Shown in pieces: positions 15,244 to 24,466 of a stretch of 64,000 bases of DNA. Source of the DNA: G965198795 sp965198795 (lineage in GTDB: Bacteria > Pseudomonadota > Alphaproteobacteria > Rhodospirillales > Casp-alpha2); the NCBI GenBank assembly GCA_965198795.1, contig OZ240674.1, forward strand, positions 1,240,001-1,304,000, read 5' to 3'. Under the pieces are notes generated by a model. That model had not been told where the DNA came from and ran no database searches. It saw only the letters and a list, made by a program, of their open reading frames with translations. How positions within the stretch are numbered: the first letter of the stretch is position 1; every line of letters starts with the position of its first letter. The translations under genes and the position numbers were made by a program.

Positions 15244-17673
15244 TTATCCGCGCATACGGGCGCCGGGCGGATCATAAAACGCCTGCGGCGACACCTCGGC
15301 GGGCAGGTCTTCTCCGGCGACTCTGACCTGGAAGCCGTCACTAGCGGCAACCGGCCCGGATACGTTGACATAGCCCAGGCCCACCGACGCGCCGAGTGTG
15401 TGGCCGTACATGCCGGACGTAATATACCCGACTGTTTCGCCGCCCAGACGGATCGGTTCGTTGTGATAAAGCAATGGTTCCGAATCCTTCATCAGAACCG
15501 AAACCAGATGCCGCTCAAGGCCCTCTTCCTTTTGACGCAGAACCGAATCCCGGCCAATAAAACCGCCCGGCTTGTCGAGCTTCACGGCGAAGCCCATGCC
15601 GGCTTCCAGCACCGTGTCCTCGTCGGTGATGTCGTGACCGAAATGCCGGAATCCCTTTTCCAGTCGGAGAGAGTTCAGCGCATGCATGCCGGCGTGGGTT
15701 ATCTGGTCACCCGCCGCGTCGATAATCTGTTCGTAAACATGCGCCGCGAACTCTGTGCCGACATAAATCTCGAAACCCAGCTCGCCGGCATAGGACAATC
15801 GTGTGACGCGTCCTTTCACGAAACCTAACTCGGTTTCCATCGACCAGCCGAACTTCAGCGCCTCGTTGGAAAGATCGTCCGGCGTCAATCTGGCGGCGAC
15901 ATCCCGGGACTCAGGTCCCGTAAGGCCGATGACGGCGAGGCCCGAGGTCGCGTCCGTTATGACGACCCTCTCGCCTTCCAGGGTATGGCGACGGAGCCAA
16001 TCCACGTCCTTGGTCTGAGAGGCGACGCCGGTGACGATCATGAAGCGGGCCGCCGATAATCGCGTGATGGTGAGGTCCGCCTCAATCCCGCCGCGCTCGT
16101 TCAGCCACGGCGTGTAGACCGCGCGGCCCACGGCCACATCGATGTCGGCGCTGGACACCCGGTTGAGCAAGGCGAGGGCGTCTGGTCCCTCCACGATCAG
16201 TTTCACGAAGGAAGACAAGTCAAAAAGGGCGCAGCCTTCGCGAGCGGCCCGATGCTCGCTCGCGGACGCCTCGAACCAGTTCTGCCGTCCCCAGGAGTAC
16301 TCATAGGCGGGCGCGGAACCCGCTTCGCCGAACCAGTTCGCCCGCTCCCAGCCATGGGTCTCGCCGAAACAGGCGCCGGCGCGCCTCAAGTGCTCGTGCA
16401 GGGCGGACCGCCGCAGCCCTCGCGCGGTCTCACGCTGTTTGAACGGCCAGTGCGTGTCGTAGGTCCAGGCCAGCGTCTCCGCCGCGCGCGCCGCCGCGAA
16501 CTTGCGGTTCCCCATGAACGGCTGATGGCGCGCGACGTTGGACTCCCATAGGTCCACGGTCGGATGCCCCTTGGATATCCAGTCGGCCATGGCGCGGCCC
16601 ACACCGCCCGACGAGATGATCCCGATGGAATTGAGCCCCGCCGCGACGTAGAGGCCTTCCGTTCCCGGCAAGGGGCCCAGATTCGGATGACCGTCCGGCC
16701 CGAAGCTTTCCGGGCCGCAGAAGAACGTTTGAACGCCCGCGTTCTCCAGCGCAGGCATTCGCTCCAGCGCCTTTTCCAGGATCGGTTCGAAATGGTCGAA
16801 CTCGGCGGGCAGTTCGTCGAACTCGAAGGTGTCCGGAATGCCGTCTTCGGCCCAGGGCTTGGCGTGCAGTTCGAAGCAGCCAATCATGATCTTACCGGCG
16901 TCTTCCTTCCAATAGGAATGATTATCCACGTCACGCAAGACAGGCAGGGTCGGCTCCACTCCCTCAAAGGGCTCGGTGACGATGTAATAGTGGCCGCAAG
17001 GATGAAGCGGCACGGTCAGGCCCAATTGGCGCGCGAAAGCCAGCCCCCACATGCCTGTGGCCATGACGACCGTGTTGGCCTCAATGGCGCCCTTGTTCGT
17101 CACCACGCCGGTGGCCCGGTTTCCGGAAAAGGTAACGTCTAAAGCCGCCGTGTCTTCAAGAATGCGGGCCCCGCCCATGCGGGCGCCCTTGGCGTAGGCT
17201 TGCGTCACGTCCGCCGGGTTTGCCTGCCCGTCGCGCGGAATAAAGGCGCCGCCAACCAGGTCGGACGTATCAATCAACGGATAGAGTTCCCTAATCTCGT
17301 CCACGTCAACGATCCGGGCTTCCACATCGACGTAAGCCGCGATGTCGATCAAACGCTTAACTTCTTCCAAGCGCTCGTGATTTGCCGCCAGCGTCAGCGA
17401 ACCGTTTCGTTTATAGCCCGTCGCCTGACCTGTTTCGCGTTCCAGTTCTTCCAGCAGTTCCGCCGTATAGCGGGCGATCCAGGTGAGCGACCGCCCAGCG
17501 CGGAGTTGTCCGATCAATCCCGCCGCATGCCAGGTGGTGCCGCTCGTCAGCTTCCTGCGCTCCAACAAAACGACGTCATCCCGGCCCGCTTTCGTCAAAT
17601 GATAGGCGATGGAGCAGCCGATCACGCCGCCGCCGATGATCACGATGTCCGCTTTTTGAGGTAAGTTCGCCAC
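15244..17673 (-). CDS. Dimethylglycine/sarcosine dehydrogenase-like FAD oxidoreductase with GcvT domain
   Basis: An 809-residue flavoenzyme. The N-terminal Rossmann motif VIIGGGVIGCSIAYHL is followed by SGTTWHAAGL, whose His matches the covalent FAD site of dimethylglycine dehydrogenase. The C-terminal half is a GcvT-like folate domain (SSFVKLIVEGPDALALLNRV, RVTRLSYAGELGFEIYV, EKGFRHFGHDIT, EEGLERHLVSVLM). The family demethylates glycine betaine derivatives and passes the C1 unit to tetrahydrofolate. Start is a GTG at 17673 after GGAGG. No other one-carbon genes adjoin it, so the precise N-methyl substrate is unresolved. Confidence 0.9.
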   Translation of the reverse strand: MANLPQKADIVIIGGGVIGCSIAYHLTKAGRDDVVLLERRKLTSGTTWHAAGLIGQLRAGRSLTWIARYTAELLEELERETGQATGYKRNGSLTLAANHERLEEVKRLIDIAAYVDVEARIVDVDEIRELYPLIDTSDLVGGAFIPRDGQANPADVTQAYAKGARMGGARILEDTAALDVTFSGNRATGVVTNKGAIEANTVVMATGMWGLAFARQLGLTVPLHPCGHYYIVTEPFEGVEPTLPVLRDVDNHSYWKEDAGKIMIGCFELHAKPWAEDGIPDTFEFDELPAEFDHFEPILEKALERMPALENAGVQTFFCGPESFGPDGHPNLGPLPGTEGLYVAAGLNSIGIISSGGVGRAMADWISKGHPTVDLWESNVARHQPFMGNRKFAAARAAETLAWTYDTHWPFKQRETARGLRRSALHEHLRRAGACFGETHGWERANWFGEAGSAPAYEYSWGRQNWFEASASEHRAAREGCALFDLSSFVKLIVEGPDALALLNRVSSADIDVAVGRAVYTPWLNERGGIEADLTITRLSAARFMIVTGVASQTKDVDWLRRHTLEGERVVITDATSGLAVIGLTGPESRDVAARLTPDDLSNEALKFGWSMETELGFVKGRVTRLSYAGELGFEIYVGTEFAAHVYEQIIDAAGDQITHAGMHALNSLRLEKGFRHFGHDITDEDTVLEAGMGFAVKLDKPGGFIGRDSVLRQKEEGLERHLVSVLMKDSEPLLYHNEPIRLGGETVGYITSGMYGHTLGASVGLGYVNVSGPVAASDGFQVRVAGEDLPAEVSPQAFYDPPGARMRG

Positions 17674-17758
17674 ACGCCGCCTCCGTTCTCCGCCGGGGCC
17701 GAGTGCAGAACGCGGCGCGGGTTATGTCAATAGGCTGAACACTGAAATCTTAAACATG

Positions 17759-17827
17759 TCTCGCCGCTTCGGCGAAAGCCGGAAGCTGGTGTCTATGGCG
17801 GGCCCAGGCTTTCGCCGGGATGACGCC
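17759..17827 (-). repeat. Second-family palindromic element, copy 1
   Basis: GGCGAAAGCCGG near the left end and CTTTCGCCGGGATGAC near the right end form arms around a variable centre. Read on the minus strand it aligns with 32087-32152. It lies just past the stop of dtd and in front of the flavoprotein gene. Confidence 0.72.
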
Positions 17828-17828
17828 T

Positions 17829-18275
17829 TTATTCATTCCGCGTGTCCATCCAGATGGTGAACGGCCCGTCGTTGGTGAGGTTGACTTCCATCTCCGCGCC
17901 GAACCGGCCCGTTTCCACCGCGACTCCCTCGGCGGCCAGAAGCTCAACAAATTTCAGATAGAGCGCATTTCCAATTTCTGGATCGGCAGCCCCGGAAAAG
18001 CCCGGCCGGTTTCCCTTGCGCCATTCGGCGGCCAGCGTGAACTGGCTGACGACGAGCGCGCTTCCGCCGACATCCAGAATGGACTTGTTTGTCTTGCCGT
18101 CCTTGTCCCGGAAGATACGGAGTTTGGCAATTTTCCGGGCGAGAAAGGCCGCTTGTTCCTCTCCGTCGCCCTTCACGGCGCAGATCAGAACGCACAGCCC
18201 CGGTCCACACTGTCCAACCACCACGCCGTCAACAGTGACTTCCGCCCTTGTCACCCGTTGCAACAACGCCCGCAT
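17829..18275 (-). CDS. dtd: D-aminoacyl-tRNA deacylase
   Basis: A 148-residue protein matching Dtd, which removes D-amino acids and glycine mischarged onto tRNA. Key motifs are MRALLQRVTRAEVTVDG at the N-terminus, the catalytic-site SALVVSQFTLAAEW (the SQFTL signature), KGNRPGFSGAADPE and the near C-terminal TNDGPFTIWMDT carrying the cross-subunit Gly-cisPro-like region. Length equals the family norm. It is divergent from the transaldolase gene. Confidence 0.95.
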   Translation of the reverse strand: MRALLQRVTRAEVTVDGVVVGQCGPGLCVLICAVKGDGEEQAAFLARKIAKLRIFRDKDGKTNKSILDVGGSALVVSQFTLAAEWRKGNRPGFSGAADPEIGNALYLKFVELLAAEGVAVETGRFGAEMEVNLTNDGPFTIWMDTRNE

Positions 18276-18384
18276 GTTTCGAAACCCTTCTAGCGAATGG
18301 AACCGCTCTGTTGCTTTACGGCGCGGGTCCTGCTTTATCTCGCGTCAACCAAAGACGCCATCAAAATCCCCCGGGAGGGACTCC

Positions 18385-19038
18385 ATGAAATTCTTCGTCG
18401 ATACCGCCGACATCGCCGAGATCGGGAAACTGGCCGCCACAGGCTTGGTTGACGGCGTCACCACCAATCCGTCGCTTGTCGCCAAGACCGGCCGCGACTT
18501 CAAGGAAATTGTCGCCGACATCTGTGAGATCGTTGAAGGCCCTGTCTCTGCGGAAGTCGCCGCGACGGACGCGGACGGCATGATCAAGGAAGGCGAACGT
18601 CTGGCGGCGATCGCCGATAACGTCACGGTTAAAGTACCTCTGACCGAAGCCGGATTGGCGGCCTGCAAACACCTGACGGACAGAGGCGTCATGGTAAACG
18701 TCACGCTTTGCTTCTCGCCGCTTCAAGCCCTGCTCGCGGCCAAAGCCGGCGCCAGTTTCGTATCGCCCTTTGTCGGCCGCCTCGACGATATCGGACATGA
18801 CGGCATGCGGTTGATCCGCGATATCATCGAAATCTACGGCCATTACACCTTCGACACCGAAATCCTGGTCGCTTCGGCCCGCCACCCGCGCCATGTATTA
18901 GAGGCGGCCTCCATGGGGGCTGGCGTCATCACGCTGCCGCCAGACGTCATCTGGCTGCTTTTCAAGCATCCGCTGACCGATAAAGGTCTGGACGCGTTCT
19001 TGAGGGATTGGAGAAAAACCGGTCAGTCCATTCTTTGA
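18385..19038 (+). CDS. tal: Transaldolase (small TalC/Fsa-type)
   Basis: A 217-residue TIM-barrel aldolase of the short transaldolase family, which transfers dihydroxyacetone units between sedoheptulose 7-phosphate and glyceraldehyde 3-phosphate. It begins MKFFVDTADIAEI, then GLVDGVTTNPSLVAK; the Schiff-base Lys is in NVTVKVPLTEAGL; SPFVGRLDDIGHDG and TEILVASARHPRHV follow, and the C-terminus FLRDWRKTG is standard. The start at 18385 is set by GGGAGG immediately upstream. A fructose-6-phosphate aldolase activity cannot be excluded from sequence. Confidence 0.94.
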   Translation: MKFFVDTADIAEIGKLAATGLVDGVTTNPSLVAKTGRDFKEIVADICEIVEGPVSAEVAATDADGMIKEGERLAAIADNVTVKVPLTEAGLAACKHLTDRGVMVNVTLCFSPLQALLAAKAGASFVSPFVGRLDDIGHDGMRLIRDIIEIYGHYTFDTEILVASARHPRHVLEAASMGAGVITLPPDVIWLLFKHPLTDKGLDAFLRDWRKTGQSIL

Positions 19039-19094
19039 TCGTTCATGGGGGGAATTGATTGGCCTGATCGGAAGAAACCATCGTACAAACGGAC

Positions 19095-19973
19095 ATGGAC
19101 AGAATCCCGCACCGGCCAATACGCCGCCGTTTTCTAAAGACCATAACGGCGATGGCGTCCGTTGGCGCGCTCAACGGCTGCACTTACGCGCTTTCCCGGA
19201 TAAGCCAGGCCCAATCGGCGTCCCAGGTCCGGCCGGACCTATCCTACGGTCCGTTGAAACGGCACAAATTGGATTTATATCTGCCCGCCGGCTCGGCGGC
19301 GGACACGCCGCTTGTCCTGTTCTTGTATGGCGGCGGGTGGCGTTGGGGGAACAAGGAACGGTATGGCTTCGTGGGCCATCCCCTGGCGGACCGGGGACTC
19401 GCCGTCGCCATCGCCGATTACCGCTTGTTTCCAGACGTCACATTTCCCGCCTTCAACGAGGACGGGGCGCGGGCGGCGGTCTGGCTGTGGGAAAATCGGT
19501 CGGCGCTTGGATTGGGCGGCGGGCCTATCCATATGGCCGGTCATTCAGCCGGCGCGCATATCGCCGTTACCTTGGGTTTGGACAACAGCTATCTGGAAAA
19601 GGCCGGTTCGGACCGAAGCATTATCGGACGCATCGTTGGTCTTGCGGGACCGTATGCGGTTTATCCGTCACGTTTGCGCGGGATCAGGGATATCTTTCCC
19701 CTATCCGGACCTGATGAGGACAAAGCGCGGCCTTTGTCTCTGGCCGACGCTTCCGCCCCGCCGATGCTGCTGCTTCACGGTGACGGCGATGGGATCGTGG
19801 CCGCACGCAACTCCAAGGAAATGGCGGCCGCGCAAACGGCCGCCGGCGGAGACGCCGAGGCCCGGATATACGCGGGCGCCGGACATCGGGAAATTATTGG
19901 CGCCTTCGCTCCGCTCCTTGAGCACCTGGCGCCCACGCTAAACGACACGGCGGCGTTCCTGAAAACGGCTTGA
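19095..19973 (+). CDS. Alpha/beta hydrolase, putative lipoprotein carboxylesterase
   Basis: A 292-residue esterase of the BD-FAE/hormone-sensitive-lipase-like group. The N-terminus RRRFLKTITAMASVGALNGC combines a twin-arginine-like start with a lipobox ending in Cys29, so export and lipid anchoring are likely. The oxyanion motif is YGGGWRWG, the nucleophile elbow GHSAGAH, the acid Asp in LLHGDGDGIV and the His in GAGHREII. It follows the transaldolase by about 55 bp on the same strand but no shared pathway is evident. The 240 bp after it contain no gene that I can support. Confidence 0.88.
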   Translation: MDRIPHRPIRRRFLKTITAMASVGALNGCTYALSRISQAQSASQVRPDLSYGPLKRHKLDLYLPAGSAADTPLVLFLYGGGWRWGNKERYGFVGHPLADRGLAVAIADYRLFPDVTFPAFNEDGARAAVWLWENRSALGLGGGPIHMAGHSAGAHIAVTLGLDNSYLEKAGSDRSIIGRIVGLAGPYAVYPSRLRGIRDIFPLSGPDEDKARPLSLADASAPPMLLLHGDGDGIVAARNSKEMAAAQTAAGGDAEARIYAGAGHREIIGAFAPLLEHLAPTLNDTAAFLKTA

Positions 19974-20214
19974 GCGGGCGGGGCGGAACGGCCATTTACG
20001 AGAGCCGTCAGGGACCGGCGTCTCCGGGTCCACGGCGGCTTTCGCCCCGTGATTGATCCCGGCCGCGGCGGCGCGGCCGCTCAATCGGCGGTCCCTAATT
20101 CTGGTTTTTATGCGGAGCGAATGAGACGATTGCAAAATCAGCGTCTATCCGCCTCGTTTCATAATATCGGAGTATCCGCGAAATTGAGACGCCGGGGCGA
20201 AACGTCAAGCCCTT

Positions 20215-20664
20215 TCAGAGCCCGGCGTAATAATCCTTATAGAACGCCCGGAATTTTCCCTCGTCCGCCCCTTCCATGTCATAGACCGGACTGGAGATGG
20301 GCAGCACACGGTCCACCCTGATCCGCACGATGGAGCGGAACATCCCGAACATGTTTTCCCACTTGGCGAACTCGGGCAGCAGCGCGGCATAGGCGCCGGC
20401 GCCGCTTTCGATGACCTCTGCGGCGCCCTTGAAACGATAGCCCCGGCGGGAGAAGACGTCGATGAAGTTCACCTCGACAACCGGTTGACGCGCAATGTTG
20501 GCGAGGGTTCGCGGAGACCGCATCTCGGCGAACCCGATGTGTCTGTCATCCAGCACCCGGAACGTGCCTTTGGGGCTGAGTGACGGCGTGCCGTCCTCGT
20601 CCACCGTCGCCACATAGCCCAGGGAATGTTCGGAAACGACTTTGCGCATGTCGCCGGTAATCAT
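20215..20664 (-). CDS. Pyridoxamine 5'-phosphate oxidase-fold flavin-binding family protein
   Basis: A 149-residue split-barrel protein. Visible segments are SLGYVATVDEDGTPSLSPKGTF, HIGFAEMRSPRTLANI and PVVEVNFIDVFSRRGYRFKG, the usual strands that bind FMN, F420 or haem in this superfamily. The start lies three bases after the stop of the SucD-like ligase subunit, so it is the last cistron of the putative sulfoacetaldehyde operon. Its role there is unknown; a flavin-dependent redox or detoxifying step is only a guess. Confidence 0.85.
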   Translation of the reverse strand: MITGDMRKVVSEHSLGYVATVDEDGTPSLSPKGTFRVLDDRHIGFAEMRSPRTLANIARQPVVEVNFIDVFSRRGYRFKGAAEVIESGAGAYAALLPEFAKWENMFGMFRSIVRIRVDRVLPISSPVYDMEGADEGKFRAFYKDYYAGL

Positions 20665-20667
20665 GGT

Positions 20668-21540
20668 CTACCCCATCCGTTCCCTCATCACGGGACCGAC
20701 GTCCAGGGGATTATCCAACACCGCGACGCCTGCTTCCATGAGAGCCATTTTCTTCGATTGATAGGTGCCTTTGCCGCCCGATACAATGGCCCCGGCATGG
20801 CCCATTTTTTTGCCGGCGGGCGCGGCGCCGCCGGCGATGAAGGCGGCCACGGGTTTTGACATGGCGGCGGCGTATTCCGCCGCATGTTCTTCCATGGAGC
20901 CGCCGATTTCGCCCACTATGACGACCGCGTCCGTGCCCTCAAAAGCGTCAAGGGCCTCCAGCGCGTCCCGCGTCGTCGTGCCGATGACGGGATCACCGCC
21001 GATCCCAACGAAAGCGGAAATGCCGAAACCCGCCTGCACGAGGTTCAGGCACATCAGAGTCCCTAACGAGCCGGAACGCGAAATCACGCCCACGGCGCCT
21101 TTCTTGAAGATATTTTTGTTAAACGCCGGCATGAAGCCCGTGAAGCATTCCCCGGGCGTTACGCCGCCCGCTGTATTGGGACCGATGATTTTAACGCCGC
21201 GTTCCCTCGCCGCCGCCGCCACATACATGACGTCCTGAACCGGCACGTGTTCGGTCAACACGACGACGCCCTTCGCCCCCGCCTCGATGGCGTCGAGCGC
21301 CGCCGCCTTGACGCCCAACGGCGGGATGAACAGGACGGAAACGTCGAAGCCGTCCCCGTGTCTCATGGCGTCAACGGCGGAGCCATGGACGGGAACGCCG
21401 CAGTGCTCGGAGCCCGCCTTCCTCGGGTTCACGCCGCCGACGATCCGGGTTCCGTACTCCTGCATCCGCTCCGTCCAGAACGTACCCTGCTTGCCGGTGA
21501 CGCCTTGGATGATGACTTTATGGAAGCCGCGGACAATCAT
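20668..21540 (-). CDS. Succinyl-CoA ligase-like alpha subunit (SucD family; candidate sulfoacetate-CoA ligase subunit)
   Basis: A 290-residue CoA-binding and phosphohistidine subunit of an NDP-forming acyl-CoA synthetase. N-terminal KVIIQGVTGKQGTFWTERM is the CoA-binding Rossmann motif, GPNTAGGVTPGE and SRSGSLGT follow the SucD pattern, and the active-site His248 sits in MGHAGAIVSGGKGT. The sequence diverges from housekeeping SucD, and the gene lies beside an acylating aldehyde dehydrogenase instead of sucAB. The ATG at 21540 overlaps the upstream beta-subunit stop by four bases. The predicted reaction is acyl-CoA + ADP + Pi to acid + ATP, with sulfoacetyl-CoA the favoured acyl-CoA by context (inference). 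Confidence 0.85.
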   Translation of the reverse strand: MIVRGFHKVIIQGVTGKQGTFWTERMQEYGTRIVGGVNPRKAGSEHCGVPVHGSAVDAMRHGDGFDVSVLFIPPLGVKAAALDAIEAGAKGVVVLTEHVPVQDVMYVAAAARERGVKIIGPNTAGGVTPGECFTGFMPAFNKNIFKKGAVGVISRSGSLGTLMCLNLVQAGFGISAFVGIGGDPVIGTTTRDALEALDAFEGTDAVVIVGEIGGSMEEHAAEYAAAMSKPVAAFIAGGAAPAGKKMGHAGAIVSGGKGTYQSKKMALMEAGVAVLDNPLDVGPVMRERMG

Positions 21541-22670
21541 TGGTCCGCTCCTTTCGCCGCGTCGACCGCCGCCTTGCACGCGGCCGACATGTCGGGCAAT
21601 GGTTCAATGCCGCGTTCGCGCAACATGGCCACCGCCTCGACGTCGCCAGTGCCGTGTACGGACCAGAACGCCGGCAACGCCGGGTTCAGTTCATCCCAGG
21701 CCTTCAAAACGCCATCGGTCATGACGTCCGTTCGAGCGAAGGCGCCGCAAAAATTAATGACAAGAGATTTGACGTTTGGATTGTCGAGCACCAGACCCAG
21801 GGCGTCCTTGCCCTTGGTGTAGGCCTCGCCGCCGATCTCCAGGAAATTGGCGGGTCTGCCGCCATGGTGACGGACAACGTCCATGGTGGTCATGGTCAGC
21901 CCGGCCCCATTGGCCAGCACGCCCACATCGCCGTCGAGTTCGATAAACTTAAGGTCCAGTTCCCGGCCTCTGGCCTCCAACCCGGTCATCTTATCAGGCG
22001 CGCCCCTGGCGGAGAGTTCCTCGCGCCGCTTGACGGCCGAGTCGTCCAGGACAAACTTGCAGTCGAGAGCCATCATGCCGCCCGCCTCGCGAACCACCAG
22101 CGGGTTGATCTCAATCAGCTCCGCGTCGTTGTTCCGGTACGCCTGATAAAGCCTCGCCAACACGTCTGCGACGGCGCCGGCGCTTTCCGCCAACTTAAGG
22201 CCGTCCAACATGGGTTTGAGGTCATCGGCCGTGACGCCTTTACGGATATCCACGGCGCGGGCCCTCATGGCGTTCGGGTCCCGTTCGGCGGCTTCCTCGA
22301 CATCCATGCCGCCCAGGGCCGAGAACAGCACCTTGGGTCCCTTGGTTTCCGGATCGTTCAGCACGGCGGCGTAATACTCGTGGGTAAAGGCCACGCATTT
22401 TTCGACCAGCACCCGCTCCACCGTGTATTCGCCAATCTCCATGCCCAGGATGGCCGCCGCCGCGCCGCAAGCCTCTTCCGGCGTCGCGCAGCGCTTGACG
22501 CCGCCCGCCTTGCCGCGCTTGCCGGTGGGCGCTTGGGCTTTCACCATGCACATGCCCAACTTGGCGGAAATTTCATTCACTTGCGAAACCGACGCCGCAA
22601 GAGCGCCCTCGGGGACAGCAATGCCCGCCTCGGCCAGAAGCGGCTTCGCCGCATGTTCCTCGAAATTCAT
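21537..22670 (-). CDS. Succinyl-CoA ligase-like beta subunit (ATP-grasp; candidate sulfoacetate-CoA ligase subunit)
   Basis: A 377-residue ATP-grasp subunit partnering the SucD-like protein. The start MNFEEHAAKPLLAEAGIAVP matches the SucC opening, then KRGKAGGVKRC (nucleotide loop), DAELIEINPLVV (metal Glu and Asn), FIELDGDVGVLANGAGLTM and PANFLEIGGEA. Compared with housekeeping SucC, the region around residues 45-60 and the C-terminus (HGTGDVEAVAMLRERGIEPL) are clearly divergent, suggesting a changed acid substrate. It is second in the leftward operon, about 110 bp after the aldehyde dehydrogenase; that gap contains a decayed palindromic element. Confidence 0.85.
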   Translation of the reverse strand: MNFEEHAAKPLLAEAGIAVPEGALAASVSQVNEISAKLGMCMVKAQAPTGKRGKAGGVKRCATPEEACGAAAAILGMEIGEYTVERVLVEKCVAFTHEYYAAVLNDPETKGPKVLFSALGGMDVEEAAERDPNAMRARAVDIRKGVTADDLKPMLDGLKLAESAGAVADVLARLYQAYRNNDAELIEINPLVVREAGGMMALDCKFVLDDSAVKRREELSARGAPDKMTGLEARGRELDLKFIELDGDVGVLANGAGLTMTTMDVVRHHGGRPANFLEIGGEAYTKGKDALGLVLDNPNVKSLVINFCGAFARTDVMTDGVLKAWDELNPALPAFWSVHGTGDVEAVAMLRERGIEPLPDMSAACKAAVDAAKGADQ

Positions 22671-22700
22671 TGATGACGTCTCCCAACTCGATCAACGCGC

Positions 22701-22766
22701 GTCATCTCCGCGCGGGGGGTGGTCCGGACACTGGAAGGGCCGGACTCCCGCTTTCACGGAAATGAC
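22701..22766. repeat. Decayed palindromic element
   Basis: GTCATCTCCGCG at the left and CACGGAAATGAC at the right are degenerate forms of the ends found at 13192-13312 and 45749-45867. It sits between the aldehyde dehydrogenase and ligase genes of one operon. Confidence 0.55.
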
Positions 22767-22778
22767 GGAATGGCTTCT

Positions 22779-24206
22779 TTACTTCCCAACCCTGGCCCAG
22801 TGCGCGCCGAACAGTTCTTCTTCCGACGGCTTGTCTTCCGGGATTTCGCGAACCAGATGGGTGATATTGACGAAGTGGCTCCAGTTCAGGTTCTCGGAGA
22901 TCGAGTTCCCGGCCCAGGTGCCGCAGCCCATGCTCAGCGTGAACTCGAGTCCGTTGGTGAAGCTGCCGCCGTTGCCAAAGGTATGCGCCTGATTGACCAG
23001 CACGCGAACGACCTTTAGATCCTCCGCCAGTTCACGGGCGTGGTTCTGGTTGGCCGTATGAATGCCCACCGAATGGCCCTGGCCGACGAAATCCAGCAGG
23101 TTTTGAACATGCGACTTCGCGGCGGAGAAATCGGCGGCCCGGTAAACCGTCAACACAAGTGACAGTTTTTCATCTGAGAACGGGAATTCTCCGCCCACGC
23201 CCAGGCCGTCCTCGACCATGAAAAAATCGGCTTTCCCCGCTTCTTCCGGCAAGCCGGCGGCTTTGGCGAAAACGGCGGCGTCCTTGGCGATGACATGGCG
23301 GTTCAGTCTGCCGTCCACCCAAAGCGTGTCTTGAATCTTCGCCTTATCTTCGGCAGTGCAGCGATAACCGCCCGCCTTTTGCAGCGCCGTCATGGCGTCT
23401 TCATAAACGCTGTCCAAAATGGTCACCGAGTTTTCCGACGAACAACTGGTGGAGTTATCGAAAATTTTCGACGCGCGGATTTTTTCCGCCGCGTCCGAGA
23501 CGTTCGCGGTGTCGTCGATGATGACCGCCACATTGCCCGCGCCGACGCCGATGCAGGGTGTTCCAGACGAATACCCGCGCCGGACGTTGTTTTGCGAACC
23601 GGTGATCACGACAAGGTCCACCGCTTCCATCAGGCGCTGGGTGAGTTCTTTGTCAACCGGCGGCGGCAGCACTTGAACAAGGTCTCGCGGCGCGCCGATT
23701 TTTGTCAGTTCCGAGCGCATGTACTCGACCGTCCTCGTCGTGGTCTCAAGCCCCGCGGGCGATGGCGCGATGATGACCGCGTTACGCCCCTTGACGGAGA
23801 ACATGGCTTTATTTACCGGTGTGGCCGCCGGGTTGGTGGAAGGCGTCACGGCGCCGACGACGCCGACGGGCTTGGCGTATTTCACCAGCCCCTTTTCGGG
23901 AATCTCCTCAATCACGCCAACGGATTTCCGCCGGCTCAAATCGCGCAGGCAGCCGAAGGTCTTCCGCTGGTTCTTGATGATTTTGCTTTCGACGTTTCCA
24001 AGGCCGGTGTCGGCGACAGCCAACTCCGCCAGCTCGCGCGCCCGGCCCGGCTCATAAATTGACCAGGCGAGGGCCGCGACGGCCGCGTCCACTTCCTCCT
24101 GGGCCGCATCCTTGAAGTCCTCCATTGCCGCGCGGGCGCGCGCCACAAGGCTGGCGACGACGTCTTCGGCTGGTGGCGCGGCGGCGGCTTGTGCTGATCG
24201 TGACAT
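22779..24206 (-). CDS. CoA-acylating aldehyde dehydrogenase, sulfoacetaldehyde dehydrogenase (SauS/SqwD)-like
   Basis: A 475-residue cytosolic NAD(P)-dependent enzyme of the acylating aldehyde dehydrogenase group, interconverting an aldehyde and its acyl-CoA. Readable motifs are VGVVGAVTPSTNPAATPV, GRNAVIIAPSP, CIGVGAGNVAVIIDD, the catalytic Cys255 in FDNSTSCSSENSV and NQAHTFGNGGSF. The overall pattern, especially the active-site block and GMGC-like LSMGCGTWAGNS end, is closest in my memory to acylating sulfoacetaldehyde dehydrogenases (sulfoacetate and sulfo-transketolase pathways); ethanolamine or propanediol aldehyde enzymes are the alternative. It heads an operon with a CoA-ligase pair. 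Confidence 0.85.
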   Translation of the reverse strand: MSRSAQAAAAPPAEDVVASLVARARAAMEDFKDAAQEEVDAAVAALAWSIYEPGRARELAELAVADTGLGNVESKIIKNQRKTFGCLRDLSRRKSVGVIEEIPEKGLVKYAKPVGVVGAVTPSTNPAATPVNKAMFSVKGRNAVIIAPSPAGLETTTRTVEYMRSELTKIGAPRDLVQVLPPPVDKELTQRLMEAVDLVVITGSQNNVRRGYSSGTPCIGVGAGNVAVIIDDTANVSDAAEKIRASKIFDNSTSCSSENSVTILDSVYEDAMTALQKAGGYRCTAEDKAKIQDTLWVDGRLNRHVIAKDAAVFAKAAGLPEEAGKADFFMVEDGLGVGGEFPFSDEKLSLVLTVYRAADFSAAKSHVQNLLDFVGQGHSVGIHTANQNHARELAEDLKVVRVLVNQAHTFGNGGSFTNGLEFTLSMGCGTWAGNSISENLNWSHFVNITHLVREIPEDKPSEEELFGAHWARVGK

Positions 24207-24236
24207 GGTTGTTTCCTAACCCGAGGTCTTAATGAT

Positions 24237-24269
24237 GTTTGCCGCCGTCTGTTCCAGGCGGCGGCAAAC
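24237..24269. promoter_or_regulatory. Inverted repeat upstream of the acylating dehydrogenase gene
   Basis: GTTTGCCGCCG (24237-24247) is perfectly complementary to CGGCGGCAAAC (24259-24269) with an 11-base loop. It lies about 30 bp before the dehydrogenase start in the 260-bp gap after the iclR-type gene. It could be an operator, a leader hairpin or the terminator of the regulator gene; no T-run follows, so a strong terminator is less likely. Confidence 0.55.
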
Positions 24270-24466
24270 CGTCTGATTGTGAAACGGACGCGCGCCCATC
24301 GATCCGGGCGCGCCGTAATAAACACCCGTCCGTTCTGGTCAAGCGGCGCGGCGTTGTTCGAACGCCGCGTCATCCGCCCCGGACAAGGCGCCGCCGCGCG
24401 TTTCGGCGCCAACCGCATCCGATGCGGGATGAATTGTGAAGGGAATATCGGCTGATGGACTGGCGA

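Noticed and set aside
21540..22673. A 377-codon plus-strand frame mirroring the SucC-like gene
   Set aside because: It is exactly antisense to a recognisable ATP-grasp subunit with intact motifs, is basic and low complexity, and has no ribosome site.
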